Source: Alphaproteobacteria bacterium (lineage in GTDB: Bacteria > Pseudomonadota > Alphaproteobacteria > Micropepsales > Micropepsaceae). Taken from it: DNA of 64,000 bases. Where the stretch lies: NCBI GenBank assembly GCA_024236055.1, contig JACKLF010000006.1, forward strand, positions 106,164-170,163, in the 5' to 3' direction. The translations under genes and the position numbers were made by a program. Every line of letters begins with the position of its first letter. Within the stretch, counting starts at the first letter, position 1. Below, in pieces: positions 52,001 through 61,125 of this stretch. The notes below the pieces were generated by a model, which was not told the origin of the DNA, did not search any database, and saw only the letters and a program-made list of their open reading frames with translations.

Positions 52001-55000
52001 ATGCGGGCGCATCGTCATTGGCTGGCGTACACGGGGGTGTGCGCCTGTTTTTTTGTGTCCGGCCTCCTGGTGGCCACGCCGGCGCTGGCCCAGCCGGTAC
52101 CCAGCGCCAACCAGTATGGCCCCGGGCTGATCGGCGCGCCCGCCGCCTGGGCGGCCGGCTATAGCGGCCAGGGCGTCACCGTCACGGTGGCCGATTCCGG
52201 CATCGATCCCAGCCACCCGGCCTTTGCCGGCAAGATCGATCCGCGCAGCCGCAGCTTTGTTCTGGCCGCGCCGGGCACCGCGCTCAATCCCGCCGACATC
52301 AACGACCCGGATGCCGAAAGCCATGGCACCCATGTTGGGGGCATCATCGGCGCTTCGGGCACCAGCGGCGCGCCCGGCATTGCCTACAATGCCAATCTGG
52401 TCGTGCTGAAGATGATCCCCGGCTGCCCCGACACCCAGAACTGCTCGGCGCCCGACTATCCAAATGCCTCGGCCTCGGCGATCGACTATTTCACCGGCCT
52501 GGCAGGCACAAAAATCTACAATGCCAGCTATGGGCCGACAGCTGCCAAGGGCAGCACCATCTGGCCCGCCAGCATGATGGACCCGGACGAGGCCGCCTCC
52601 GCCCAGCGTGCGCTGGCCGCCGGCAAGATCATCGTCGCGGCAACCGGCAATGACCGGGGCACCAGCCCGGTGGCGGGGGCCAATCCCAACGGCCTGGCAC
52701 TTTATCCCTTTGCGCGGCCGGCCAATGCCAATGCCGGCGTCTATCTGGACGGCGGCAACCAGTTCGATTTTTCCGGCCTGCTGAACCAGCCGGGCCTGAT
52801 CATCGCCGTGACCTCGGTCGGCCAGGCCAAGACCATCGCGCCCTATGCCCAGACCTGCGGCGTCACCGCCAGCTGGTGCGTTGCGGGCCCTGGCGGCGAC
52901 CAGGACGTGGACGCCGGCATCTATTCGACGCTGCCGGGCAACAATTACGGCTATCTGCAGGGCACCTCGATGGCGACGCCTGCCGTGTCCGGCGCGCTGG
53001 CGGTGCTGCAGCAGGCCTATCCCGGCTATACCGCGCGCGACCTGGCCAATGTGCTGTTCGCGACTGCCGAGAATGTCGGCGGCAAGCTGGCCGACAACGC
53101 CACCTATGGCTATGGCCTGATCCGGCTGGACCGGGCGGTCGCCGGACCCACAAGCCTGGCGGCGAACGCCGTGGTCGCCATTCCCGCGCAACAGGTCACC
53201 TATTGGAGCCAGCCGCTGACAACCAGCGGCGGCTTTACCGTCAACGGACCGGGCACGCTGATGGTGGCGGGGCGCACCACCGCTGCCGGGGATGTGACGG
53301 TGGCCGCCGGCGCACTGGGCGTGGATGGCACCCTGACCATGGGTGGAGGCACCTTGCGCGTGGGCCAGGGCGCGATGCTGGCCGGCATCGGCCGGGTGGT
53401 GGGCAATGTGGCGGTCAGCGGCACGCTGAATGCCGGGCAGTTGCCCAACTATGCCGATGTGGCGGCCGCCAGCGGCGGCACGCTGCCCGCGGGCACGCCC
53501 CTGACTGGCACATCGCCGGGCACCATGACCTTCCAGGGCAATGTCACCCTGGCGGCCAGCGCGACCACGCGCGCCAATATCGACGGTGCGCTGCAGATTC
53601 CCGGCGGGCCGGGCACCTATGACAAGATCATCGTCACCGGCGCGGGCAATACCTTCACCGCGGGCGGCGCGCTGGTGCCGGTGCTGCGCGATATTCCGGG
53701 CGGCAACAACACGTACACCCCCGCGCCGGGCACCATGTTCCAGATCATCACCGCGCAGGACGGCGCGCAGATCGCCGGGCAGTTCGCCAGCCTGGTGCAG
53801 CCGGCCGCCGGGCTTGGCACCGACACCCGGCTGGATGTGGTCTATGGCGCCAGCGCGATCACCCTGAATGTCACGCCGCTCAACTTCAAGACGCTGGCGG
53901 CAGGCCAGAACCTCAATCCCAACGTCCAGGCGCTGGCGAGTGCGCTGGACAAGGCACGGCCCCAGCCGGGCGTGCGCGCGGTGGCGTCCGAGCAGGCACT
54001 GTTCGACGACCTGTACGACAATTCCATTTTCGAGGATAAAAACACGCTTGCGGCGCTGGCGGGCGAAGGGCTGGCTTCGCATCCGATGACGGTGCTTTCG
54101 GCCTTTACGGGAATCTCCGGCCTGCTGGCCGATCGCCAGGCGCAGCTGCGCCCCGCCGGTGCGCCGTCCACCCGCATCGCAATGGGCTATGGCGCGCAGG
54201 TGATGTCCGATGCCGACGGCGGGCTGGGCGGCGGCAACATGCGTCCCGGCTGGAATGTCTGGGCGCAAGGGATGGGCCGCTGGTCGCAGACGCGCATCGA
54301 CAACGGCATTCCCGGCGCGGACGATGCGACATCAGGCCTGGCCGTGGGTGCGGACCGGATCTTTTCGTCCAGCCTGGCGGCGGGCGCCGCCTTCAGCTTT
54401 TCCAGCACCGCGACCGACAGCAACAGCACCTATGTCGAAACCGATGTCTATGCCGCGGCGGCCTATATGACCTGGACGCCGGGCAACTGGGTCATCGATG
54501 CGCGCATGACCGGCGGACCGGTGCGCGGCGACAGCACCCGCGTGGTGACCATTGGCGGCATCGACGAAGTGCTGACGGGCAAGCCGGAAGGCTGGGGCCT
54601 TCTGGCCGCCGCCGATGCCGGTTATGCCATCAAACTGGCTGGCCTGGACGTGGAGCCCTATGCCGGGCTGACGCTGCAGACCTACAACCAGGATGCCTAT
54701 TGGGAAACCGGCGATGTCGGTCTGGATTTCCGCATGCAGTATTTCACCCGCAGCCAGACCGCGCTGGGCGCGCGCCTTGCCGGTGACTTCGACATTGCCG
54801 GGCTGCATGTGCGGCCCCAGGCCGATCTGGCCTGGACGCATGATCTGGGCGATGCGGGGCTGAACCTGGAGAGCATCTTCTTCGATGAAGCTTTCCTGGT
54901 GTCGGCGGCGCGGCCCGGGCGTGACGCGGCGCGGGTGCGTGCCGGATTCTCGTTGTGGCAGGACGAGGGCCTGAGCCTGTTCGTCAACTATGGCGGGGAG

Positions 55001-55057
55001 TTCCGCGCCAACATGACGTCACACCAGGTCAATGGTGGTCTGCGCCTGTCCCTGTAA
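52001..55057 (+). CDS. Autotransporter subtilisin-like serine protease (S8)
   Basis: A 1018-residue type Va autotransporter. The signal peptide is residues 1-31 (ATPALAQ). The subtilase domain follows with catalytic Asp65 (VTVADSGIDP), His108 (AESHGTHVGG) and Ser323 (LQGTSMATPA), and oxyanion Asn217 (AATGND). A Gly-rich beta-helix passenger stalk spans about 390-640, for example VTVAAGALGVDGTLTMGGGT. The last 280 residues form the autotransporter barrel (GWNVWAQGMGRWSQTRID), ending GGLRLSL. The protease would be displayed on or released from the cell surface. Confidence 0.93.
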   Translation: MRAHRHWLAYTGVCACFFVSGLLVATPALAQPVPSANQYGPGLIGAPAAWAAGYSGQGVTVTVADSGIDPSHPAFAGKIDPRSRSFVLAAPGTALNPADINDPDAESHGTHVGGIIGASGTSGAPGIAYNANLVVLKMIPGCPDTQNCSAPDYPNASASAIDYFTGLAGTKIYNASYGPTAAKGSTIWPASMMDPDEAASAQRALAAGKIIVAATGNDRGTSPVAGANPNGLALYPFARPANANAGVYLDGGNQFDFSGLLNQPGLIIAVTSVGQAKTIAPYAQTCGVTASWCVAGPGGDQDVDAGIYSTLPGNNYGYLQGTSMATPAVSGALAVLQQAYPGYTARDLANVLFATAENVGGKLADNATYGYGLIRLDRAVAGPTSLAANAVVAIPAQQVTYWSQPLTTSGGFTVNGPGTLMVAGRTTAAGDVTVAAGALGVDGTLTMGGGTLRVGQGAMLAGIGRVVGNVAVSGTLNAGQLPNYADVAAASGGTLPAGTPLTGTSPGTMTFQGNVTLAASATTRANIDGALQIPGGPGTYDKIIVTGAGNTFTAGGALVPVLRDIPGGNNTYTPAPGTMFQIITAQDGAQIAGQFASLVQPAAGLGTDTRLDVVYGASAITLNVTPLNFKTLAAGQNLNPNVQALASALDKARPQPGVRAVASEQALFDDLYDNSIFEDKNTLAALAGEGLASHPMTVLSAFTGISGLLADRQAQLRPAGAPSTRIAMGYGAQVMSDADGGLGGGNMRPGWNVWAQGMGRWSQTRIDNGIPGADDATSGLAVGADRIFSSSLAAGAAFSFSSTATDSNSTYVETDVYAAAAYMTWTPGNWVIDARMTGGPVRGDSTRVVTIGGIDEVLTGKPEGWGLLAAADAGYAIKLAGLDVEPYAGLTLQTYNQDAYWETGDVGLDFRMQYFTRSQTALGARLAGDFDIAGLHVRPQADLAWTHDLGDAGLNLESIFFDEAFLVSAARPGRDAARVRAGFSLWQDEGLSLFVNYGGEFRANMTSHQVNGGLRLSL

Positions 55058-55162
55058 GGGCTGTGCCTGCGGGGCAGTGCCGGTTGCGCACGGATCGCCT
55101 GGCTGACTGGTAACGCAGGGATGCTGCGTGTTACCAGTCGGGGACTTGCACGGGAGTCCCAC

Positions 55163-55618
55163 ATGAACGCGTCTCGCAGTCTTTTTTTCGCTCTGGCGCT
55201 CACGGGGGCATCGGCTGCACAGGCAGCGCCGCTTTCCGCGCAGGACCCCGTCTACAGGGGCGTCGCGGCGGCGGATGCGGCAGTGTTCGGCGCCTCGAAC
55301 CGCTGCGATCTCGACACCTTCGCCAGCTATTTCACCGACGATCTGGAATTCTATCACGACCAGTCCGGCCTGTCGGTGGGCAAGGCCGACCTGGTCCAGA
55401 AAACCCGGGACAATATCTGCGGGAAGATGGTCCGCGAACTGGTGCCCGGAACCATGAAAGTGTTTCCGCTTCCCGGCTATGGCGCGCTGGAAATGGGAAC
55501 GCACCGTTTTCTGCATCCCGGCGATCCGGACAATGTCGGGCAAGCCGACTTCCTGCACATCTGGCAGTTCCGTGGCGGGCATTGGAAGATTTCGCGGGTG
55601 ATCAGCTACGATCACTGA
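55163..55618 (+). CDS. Exported NTF2-like (DUF4440) protein
   Basis: A 151-residue periplasmic protein. The signal peptide is residues 1-20 (ASAAQAA). The rest is one NTF2-like domain (CDLDTFASYFTDDLEFYHDQ, VPGTMKVFPLPGYGALEMGT, WKISRVISYDH). It matches the N-terminal domain of the serine hydrolase at 44781-46307 along its whole length. The start at 55163 has CGGGAG upstream; ATG at 55121 would put 14 residues before the signal peptide. It has no catalytic residues of its own that I can point to. Confidence 0.8.
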   Translation: MNASRSLFFALALTGASAAQAAPLSAQDPVYRGVAAADAAVFGASNRCDLDTFASYFTDDLEFYHDQSGLSVGKADLVQKTRDNICGKMVRELVPGTMKVFPLPGYGALEMGTHRFLHPGDPDNVGQADFLHIWQFRGGHWKISRVISYDH

Positions 55619-55716
55619 AGGTCAGGCGCGGCGCATGGAGCGGCCGCGCGCACCCGGCGGTTGTTGCGGGCAGCTGACTGTGACACCATCGCGGCTGTGG
55701 GCTTTGTGATTCATGG

Positions 55717-56751
55717 ATGCCTATGCCCAGTCGGAAATATTCCTGGGAGGATCTGCCGTACGAGCAGTTGCTGAAGCGGCGCCTCAGCAGTCTAAGGGTC
55801 AAGGTTGAAGGTACCTGGCTCGAGGAATGTCTCGACACTCTGCATGAAGAGCTTCAGGCCCGGGGTATCCGGCTGCGCCCGCATGCCTGGATATCCAGCG
55901 AATGGTTCAGTCCGGCAAACACGCCCGGCATCGCCATCCCGTTCTATCTGGCCCATCCCCGCCTGATGAAACTCGAGAAAAAAATGATGCTCGAGGTCGA
56001 GGGCGGCACCCGGCCCGAATGCATGGCCATCCTTCGTCACGAGGCAGGCCATGCCGTGCAACACGCCTATCAGTTGCAACGCCGCCGGCGCTGGCAACAG
56101 CTGTTCGGCCCGTCCTCGAAACGCTACCCGCTCTATTATCGACCCAATCCGGCCAGCCGGCGTTATGTCCAGCATCTTCGACGCTGGTATGCGCAGAGTC
56201 ATCCGGACGAGGATTTCGCCGAAACCTTTGCTGTATGGCTGCGGCCGCGGTCGAACTGGCGGACCCGCTACGCCGGCTGGCCGGCGTTGAAGAAGCTCGA
56301 ATATGTCGACGAGCTGATGGGCGAGATTGCCGGTCAGCGGCCGCCGGTCATGACACGGGAGCGCATCGATCCGCTGTCTCAGCTCAGCCAGACGCTTGGC
56401 GAGCACTATCGAAAGAAGCAGGCGTTCTACGAATTCAAGCCACCGAAGACGTACGATCGCGATCTGTCCCGTCTCTTCTCCTCCGAGCCGCGACACCGCC
56501 GGGCGCAGCCGGCAGCGGTCTTCATCAGGCGGCACCGCGCGCAAGTCAGGGAGCTCGTCGCGCGGTGGACAGGCGAAAATCAGCTCACGCTCGATGCAGT
56601 TCTTGACGACATGATATCGCGCTGCCGCGAGCTCGATCTCCGCGCTCCGGGCTCCGAACGCAAGCTGACCGTGAACTTCACCGTGCTGTTGACCGCCAAG
56701 ACCATGCATGCGCTGTTTGGTCCGACGCGGCGCAAGTGGATCGCGCTATGA
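55717..56751 (+). CDS. Putative zinc metallopeptidase
   Basis: A 344-residue soluble protein. The zinc motif HEAGHAVQHAYQ (HExxH with a downstream Glu in DEDFAETFAVWL) is near residue 109. Basic C-terminal third. The gene overlaps the ATP-grasp gene by ATGA, a pairing I associate with rhizobial genomes. Codon use is visibly different from neighbours (more CTC, GAG, TCG and AT-ending codons), suggesting transfer. ATG at 55723 is an equally possible start. Substrate unknown. Confidence 0.75.
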   Translation: MPMPSRKYSWEDLPYEQLLKRRLSSLRVKVEGTWLEECLDTLHEELQARGIRLRPHAWISSEWFSPANTPGIAIPFYLAHPRLMKLEKKMMLEVEGGTRPECMAILRHEAGHAVQHAYQLQRRRRWQQLFGPSSKRYPLYYRPNPASRRYVQHLRRWYAQSHPDEDFAETFAVWLRPRSNWRTRYAGWPALKKLEYVDELMGEIAGQRPPVMTRERIDPLSQLSQTLGEHYRKKQAFYEFKPPKTYDRDLSRLFSSEPRHRRAQPAAVFIRRHRAQVRELVARWTGENQLTLDAVLDDMISRCRELDLRAPGSERKLTVNFTVLLTAKTMHALFGPTRRKWIAL

Positions 56752-57775
56752 GACGTCTTCGCATCCTTGTTCTGATGCATCCGGACTGTGTCCCTCCGGA
56801 CTCGACCGACGGATACAACGCGAAGGAAATCAACTATTGGAAAACGGAATTCGACGTCGTGAGCACGTTGCGTGCGGCAGGCCATGACGTTCGCCCGCTC
56901 GGTGTGCAGGAAGAAATCAAGCCGGTGCGCGACGAGATCGAAAATTTCAAGCCGCATGTGGTTTTCACGTTGCTGGAGGAGTTTCACTACGCAACCGCGT
57001 ATGACCAGCACATCGCGAGCTATCTCGAGCTCATGAAAGTTCCCTATACCGGATGTAACCCGCGCGGCCTGATCCTGGCGCGCGGCAAGGATCTGTCGAA
57101 GACGCTGGTGCACCATCGCCGGATCGCGGTGCCGGCATTTGCCGTGTTTCCGAAAAGCCGCAAGGTCAGTCGACCGCCGCGCCTCGCTTTGCCATTGATC
57201 GTAAAGAGCCTGACCGAGGATGGATCCTACGGGATATCGCAGGCATCCATCGTCGATACGGACGAGCAGCTCGCAGAGCGCGTCGCCTTCGTTCATGATC
57301 GGCTCGGGACTGCCGCGATAGCCGAACAGTACATCGAGGGACGTGAGGTGTATGTAGGCGTGCTCGGCAACAACCGGCTGCGCGCTCTGCCGGTGTGGGA
57401 ATTGAAATTCGGCACCCTTGCGGTCAGGGAGCCCGGCAGATCGCCACGCAGAAGGCCAAACAACCCCATCTATCAGGAGCGTGTCAGATCGTGCAGGGGC
57501 CGGCCGAAGACCTGGCGCCGGCGGTATGCGCCCGCATTCAGAGAACGGCGAAACGCATATACCGGACATTGGGGCTGATGGATATGCGCGCATCGATTTT
57601 CGCCTCCGTCTGCTGACGGCACTATATTTCATTGGCCAACCCAATCCTGAAATAGCCAAAAGCGAGGAGTTCGGCGACGGCTGCCGAGTATGACGGCCTT
57701 GATTACACGGGCCTGCTGCATCGCATTCTGGCGCTCGGCATAAGCCGGGCCAAGTCAGGCGCCTCCGTCGGCTGA
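56748..57775 (+). pseudogene. D-alanine--D-alanine ligase-like ATP-grasp protein, broken by several indels
   Basis: The first 225 residues are intact: ILVLMHPDCVPPDSTDGYNA, VVFTLLEEFHYATAYDQHIA, VPYTGCNPRGLILARGKDLS, LPLIVKSLTEDGSYGISQAS and EQYIEGREVYVGVLGN. After about 57420 the frame is lost. The remainder survives in pieces: RQIATQKAK, IVQGPAEDLAPAV then ARIQRTAKRIYRTLGL, DGYARIDFRL, NPNPEIAKSEEF (Mg-binding Asn), and YDGLDYTGLLHRILALGIS, ending at 57775. At least four indels are needed. The ATP- and metal-binding C-terminus is therefore not made. Confidence 0.8.
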
Positions 57776-57833
57776 ACGCGATGCGGTCAGCCGAAAGCCG
57801 GCCCAGCTCATTGCGATTGCTGTCCCTGACGGT

Positions 57834-57980
57834 TACATCGTGGCCTCGACCGGCAGCTTCAACGGCGCACTGATTTTTGTCGGCCTGACCGCCGTGGTGG
57901 CCGTGCTGAGCTATTTGCTGATTGTTGGCGAAATCCGGCGGGTGACGCTGTCCGATCTGTTGCCCCGCCAGGCAGGCTGA
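57834..57980 (+). pseudogene. C-terminal remnant of an MFS transporter
   Basis: A 48-codon tail reading YIVASTGSFNGALIFVGLTA, then VVAVLSYLLIVGEIRRVTL and a stop. This is the last membrane helix of a hexuronate/phthalate-type major facilitator. No upstream part of the transporter is present, so this is a deletion scar at the right edge of the decayed block. The next 100 bases hold nothing recognisable. Confidence 0.7.
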
Positions 57981-58082
57981 AGCGAGCCATTGGCATTCGC
58001 ACCAGAGAATGCTCTGCGCGATGCGACTGGCACGCCTGCGAGAGTTTTGGGATTGGCTAGCCTGCTTTCAACGGCGTGAGCG

Positions 58083-60332
58083 TCAATCCAAGCTTACCAG
58101 CCGCAGGCGCAGGGCGTTGGTGATGACACTGGCCGAGGACAGGGCCATGGCGGCGGCGGCGAAAACCGGCGACAGCAGGATGCCGAAAGCCGGATACAGA
58201 ATGCCCGCCGCCACCGGCACGCCCACCGCATTGTAGGCAAAGGCGAAGAACAGGTTCTGGCGGATATTGCGCATGGTCGCCGCCGACAACAGCCGGGCCC
58301 GCACGATGCCGGTCAGGTCGCCTTTGAGCAGCGTGACGCCCGCGCTTTCCATCGCCACATCGGTGCCCGACCCCATGGCGATGCCGATATCGGCCGCCGC
58401 CAGGGCGGGGGCGTCGTTTACGCCATCGCCGGCCATGGCCACGACGCGGCCCTCGGCACGCAGCCGGGCAACCACATCGCTTTTGTGTTCGGGCAGGACA
58501 TCGGCCTCGATCTCGCTGATGCCCAGTTGTGCGGCAACCGCCTGGGCGGTGGTGCGGTTGTCGCCCGTCAGCATGACGATGTGCACACCGTCCTTCCTGA
58601 GGGCTTCCAGCGCGGCGGGTGTGGTGGGCTTGATGGGATCGGCGATGGCGAGCAGCCCGGCGGCCTTATTGTCTACCGCACAATAGATCACCGAACTGCC
58701 CGACTGGCGCAGCGTCTCGGCCTGATTGGACAGTTCCGACAGGTCGACGCCTTCAAGGAATGCCTTGTTGCCCAGACGCACCTGCCGGCCTTCGACGATT
58801 CCCATCGCGCCTTTACCGGTCGGCGAGTCGAAATCGCTGACGGCGGGATATGCGATGTTCCGTTCCTTAGCCGCCGCGACAATGGCATCGGCCAGCGGGT
58901 GCTCGCTGGCCTGTTCGACCGCCGCGGCCAGCCGCAACAGTTCGGTATCGTCAAAGCCGTTCACACTGGTCATATGCACAACCGACGGCTTTCCCTCGGT
59001 CAATGTGCCGGTCTTGTCCACGACCAGCGTGTCGATGCGTTCCATCCGTTCCAGCGCCTCGGCATTCTTGATCAGCACCCCGGCCTGCGCGCCGCGCCCC
59101 ACGCCCACCATGATCGACATGGGCGTGGCCAGGCCCAGCGCACAGGGGCAGGCGATGATCAGAACCGTGACCGCCGCCACCAGGCCATAGGCAAAGCGCG
59201 GGGATGGGCCCCAGATCGCCCAGCCCGCAAAGGCCAGCACCGCCACCGCGATCACCGTGGGCACAAACCAGGCGGCGACCCGGTCGGCCATGCGCTGGAT
59301 CGGCGCGCGGCTGCGCTGGGCGTCCGCCACCATCTGCACGATGCGCGACAGCATGGAATCGCGCCCCAGCTTTTCGGTGCGGATCACCAGCGTGCCCGAA
59401 CGGTTGATGGTGCCGCCGATCACCGGGCTGCCCGCTTCCTTGGTGACCGGCATGGATTCGCCCGTCACCATGGATTCATCGACTGACGAACGGCCTTCGC
59501 TGACCACGCCATCGACCGCCACCTTCTCGCCCGGCCGCACGCGGACAAGATCGCCGACCGCCAGTGCATCCAGCGGCACTTCCTCTTCGCCGTCCGCCGT
59601 GATGCGGCGCGCGGTCCGGGGCGCCAGATCGAGCAGGGCGCGGATCGCGCCGGATGTACGCTCGCGCGCGCGCAGCTCCAGCACCTGGCCCAGCAGCACC
59701 AGCACGGTGATTGCGGCGGCGGCCTCGAAATAGACTTCGACCAGCCCATCGGCATTGCGGAAGGCCGGCGGGAACAGATGCGGCGCGATCGCCGCAACCA
59801 GGCTGTAGAGATAGGCGACGCCGGTCCCGATCGCGATCAGGGTGAACATGTTGAGGTTGCGGCTGCGGATCGATGCCCAGCCGCGCTCAAAGAACGGCCC
59901 GCCCGCCCACAGCACCACCGGCGAGGCAAAGACCGCCTGCAGCCATATCGAGGTTCGCATGCCGATCAGCCGGTCCAGTCCCAGCATCTGCCCGAACATG
60001 CCCAGCGCCACGACCGGCAGCGCCAGCGCCAGCCCGATCCGGAAGCGCCGCGTCATGTCGATCAGTTCGGGATTGGGGCCGCTGTCGGCGCTGGCGACTT
60101 CGGGCTCCAGCGCCATGCCGCAGATCGGGCAACTGCCCGGGCCGACCTGTCTGATCTGCGGATGCATGGGACAGGTATAGATGGCGTCCGGATCGGCAGG
60201 CGGCGCCGTCTTCGCGTCATGATGGCTGGCATGGTGGTCATGGCAGCAATGGCCGGCAGCCGGTTTGTGTGCCGACCCGGCCTGATGATCATGCTGGCTG
60301 CCGTGGCAGTGGCCCGATTTATCGTCCGCCAT
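58083..60332 (-). CDS. Copper-exporting P1B-type ATPase
   Basis: A 749-residue inner-membrane pump that expels Cu ions using ATP. The N-terminus is His-rich (residues 1-45, several HDHH clusters), followed by a heavy-metal-binding domain [20 protein letters not shown] (52-71). CPC is at 395-397 in a membrane helix ([14 protein letters not shown]). The phosphorylated Asp439 is in DKTGTLTEG, the actuator has [15 protein letters not shown], and the hinge [20 protein letters not shown]. The HMBD plus His tail and absence of a CxxC HMA domain point to the CopB-like/PIB subgroup. It shares a palindromic operator with csoR. Confidence 0.95.
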   Translation of the reverse strand: MADDKSGHCHGSQHDHQAGSAHKPAAGHCCHDHHASHHDAKTAPPADPDAIYTCPMHPQIRQVGPGSCPICGMALEPEVASADSGPNPELIDMTRRFRIGLALALPVVALGMFGQMLGLDRLIGMRTSIWLQAVFASPVVLWAGGPFFERGWASIRSRNLNMFTLIAIGTGVAYLYSLVAAIAPHLFPPAFRNADGLVEVYFEAAAAITVLVLLGQVLELRARERTSGAIRALLDLAPRTARRITADGEEEVPLDALAVGDLVRVRPGEKVAVDGVVSEGRSSVDESMVTGESMPVTKEAGSPVIGGTINRSGTLVIRTEKLGRDSMLSRIVQMVADAQRSRAPIQRMADRVAAWFVPTVIAVAVLAFAGWAIWGPSPRFAYGLVAAVTVLIIACPCALGLATPMSIMVGVGRGAQAGVLIKNAEALERMERIDTLVVDKTGTLTEGKPSVVHMTSVNGFDDTELLRLAAAVEQASEHPLADAIVAAAKERNIAYPAVSDFDSPTGKGAMGIVEGRQVRLGNKAFLEGVDLSELSNQAETLRQSGSSVIYCAVDNKAAGLLAIADPIKPTTPAALEALRKDGVHIVMLTGDNRTTAQAVAAQLGISEIEADVLPEHKSDVVARLRAEGRVVAMAGDGVNDAPALAAADIGIAMGSGTDVAMESAGVTLLKGDLTGIVRARLLSAATMRNIRQNLFFAFAYNAVGVPVAAGILYPAFGILLSPVFAAAAMALSSASVITNALRLRLVSLD

Positions 60333-60351
60333 GCCGGTCTCCCTGCTTGCG

Positions 60352-60376
60352 CTATATACCCCATGGGGGTATATAG
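60352..60376. promoter_or_regulatory. CsoR-type operator palindrome between the copper ATPase and csoR
   Basis: Arms CTATATACCCC and GGGGTATATAG are mirrored around CATGG or AT-G centre within 25 bases, a TACCCC/GGGGTA core typical of CsoR/RcnR-family sites. The 49-base divergent gap places both promoters under it. Confidence 0.85.
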
Positions 60377-60381
60377 GCTCC

Positions 60382-60657
60382 ATGCGGGACGCGCTCAAGA
60401 CCTCTCTCAAAAAACGCCTGAACCGGATCGAGGGGCAGGTGCGCGGCCTGTCGCGCATGGTCGATGAGGATCGCTACTGCATCGACATCATCACCCAGAT
60501 CGCGGCGGTGCGCGCCGCGCTTGGGCGCGTGGAGAACGAGCTGCTGCATGACCATGTCGGCCATTGCGTGGCCCACGCCATTGCATCGGGCGACAAGGCG
60601 GACCAGCGGAAAAAGATTGACGAGTTGATGGAAGTGTTCGGCCGCACCCGCACTTGA
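60382..60657 (+). CDS. csoR: CsoR-type metal-sensing repressor
   Basis: A 91-residue all-helical DUF156 repressor. Cys33, His58 and Cys62 have the same spacing (25 and 4) as the Cu(I) ligands Cys36, His61 and Cys65 of Mycobacterium tuberculosis Cso[21 protein letters not shown] is the family signature. Cu(I) binding is expected to release the operator just upstream and derepress the ATPase and itself. The start at 60382 is used; ATG at 60331 lies beyond the operator and would overlap the ATPase start. Confidence 0.92.
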   Translation: MRDALKTSLKKRLNRIEGQVRGLSRMVDEDRYCIDIITQIAAVRAALGRVENELLHDHVGHCVAHAIASGDKADQRKKIDELMEVFGRTRT

Positions 60658-60731
60658 TGCGGGTCAAGGCAGGGGCGCCGGTGCTGGCGCGAAGGTTTTG
60701 GCGGTTTATGCAACCGCAAGGAGAGCGAACA

Positions 60732-61085
60732 ATGAAACCGCATATTTTCCCGATTTTGACCGGCGCCATCCTGCTGATGGTACTTCCGGCCGTCGCCCAG
60801 GACAGCGGCGCCACGCAAAACCCGCCTGCGGCACAGCAGGGCGGCATGCAGCACGGCATGATGCAGGGCCAGGGCATGATGCACGGACAGGGAATGCAGG
60901 GCATGGGCCCGATGATGGGTCAGCACATGATGAATGTGACGGTGACCGCCATCGACACCAAGACCGGCATGATCGATGTCAGCGCCGGTGCGATCGCGAT
61001 GAAGCTGCACTTCCCGCCGCCTTCGCTTGCCGGGGTCAAGGTGGGTGACAAGATTTCGGTGCACCTGGCTTTCCACAAACAGTAA
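60732..61085 (+). CDS. Methionine/histidine-rich periplasmic copper-binding protein
   Basis: A 117-residue exported protein. The signal peptide is residues 1-22 (LPAVAQ). Residues 38-67 are a Met/His/Gly/Gln string (GGMQHGMMQGQGMMHGQGMQ) suited to Cu(I) binding. A small beta domain (VTVTAIDTKTGMIDVSAGAI) ends LAFHKQ, resembling the CusF-type fold. AAGGAGAG precedes the ATG. It is probably co-transcribed with csoR and copA. Confidence 0.85.
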   Translation: MKPHIFPILTGAILLMVLPAVAQDSGATQNPPAAQQGGMQHGMMQGQGMMHGQGMQGMGPMMGQHMMNVTVTAIDTKTGMIDVSAGAIAMKLHFPPPSLAGVKVGDKISVHLAFHKQ

Positions 61086-61125
61086 CCAGCGGCGCGCCAG
61101 CGCCTTTTCCGCTCGAGTGGTTGTG

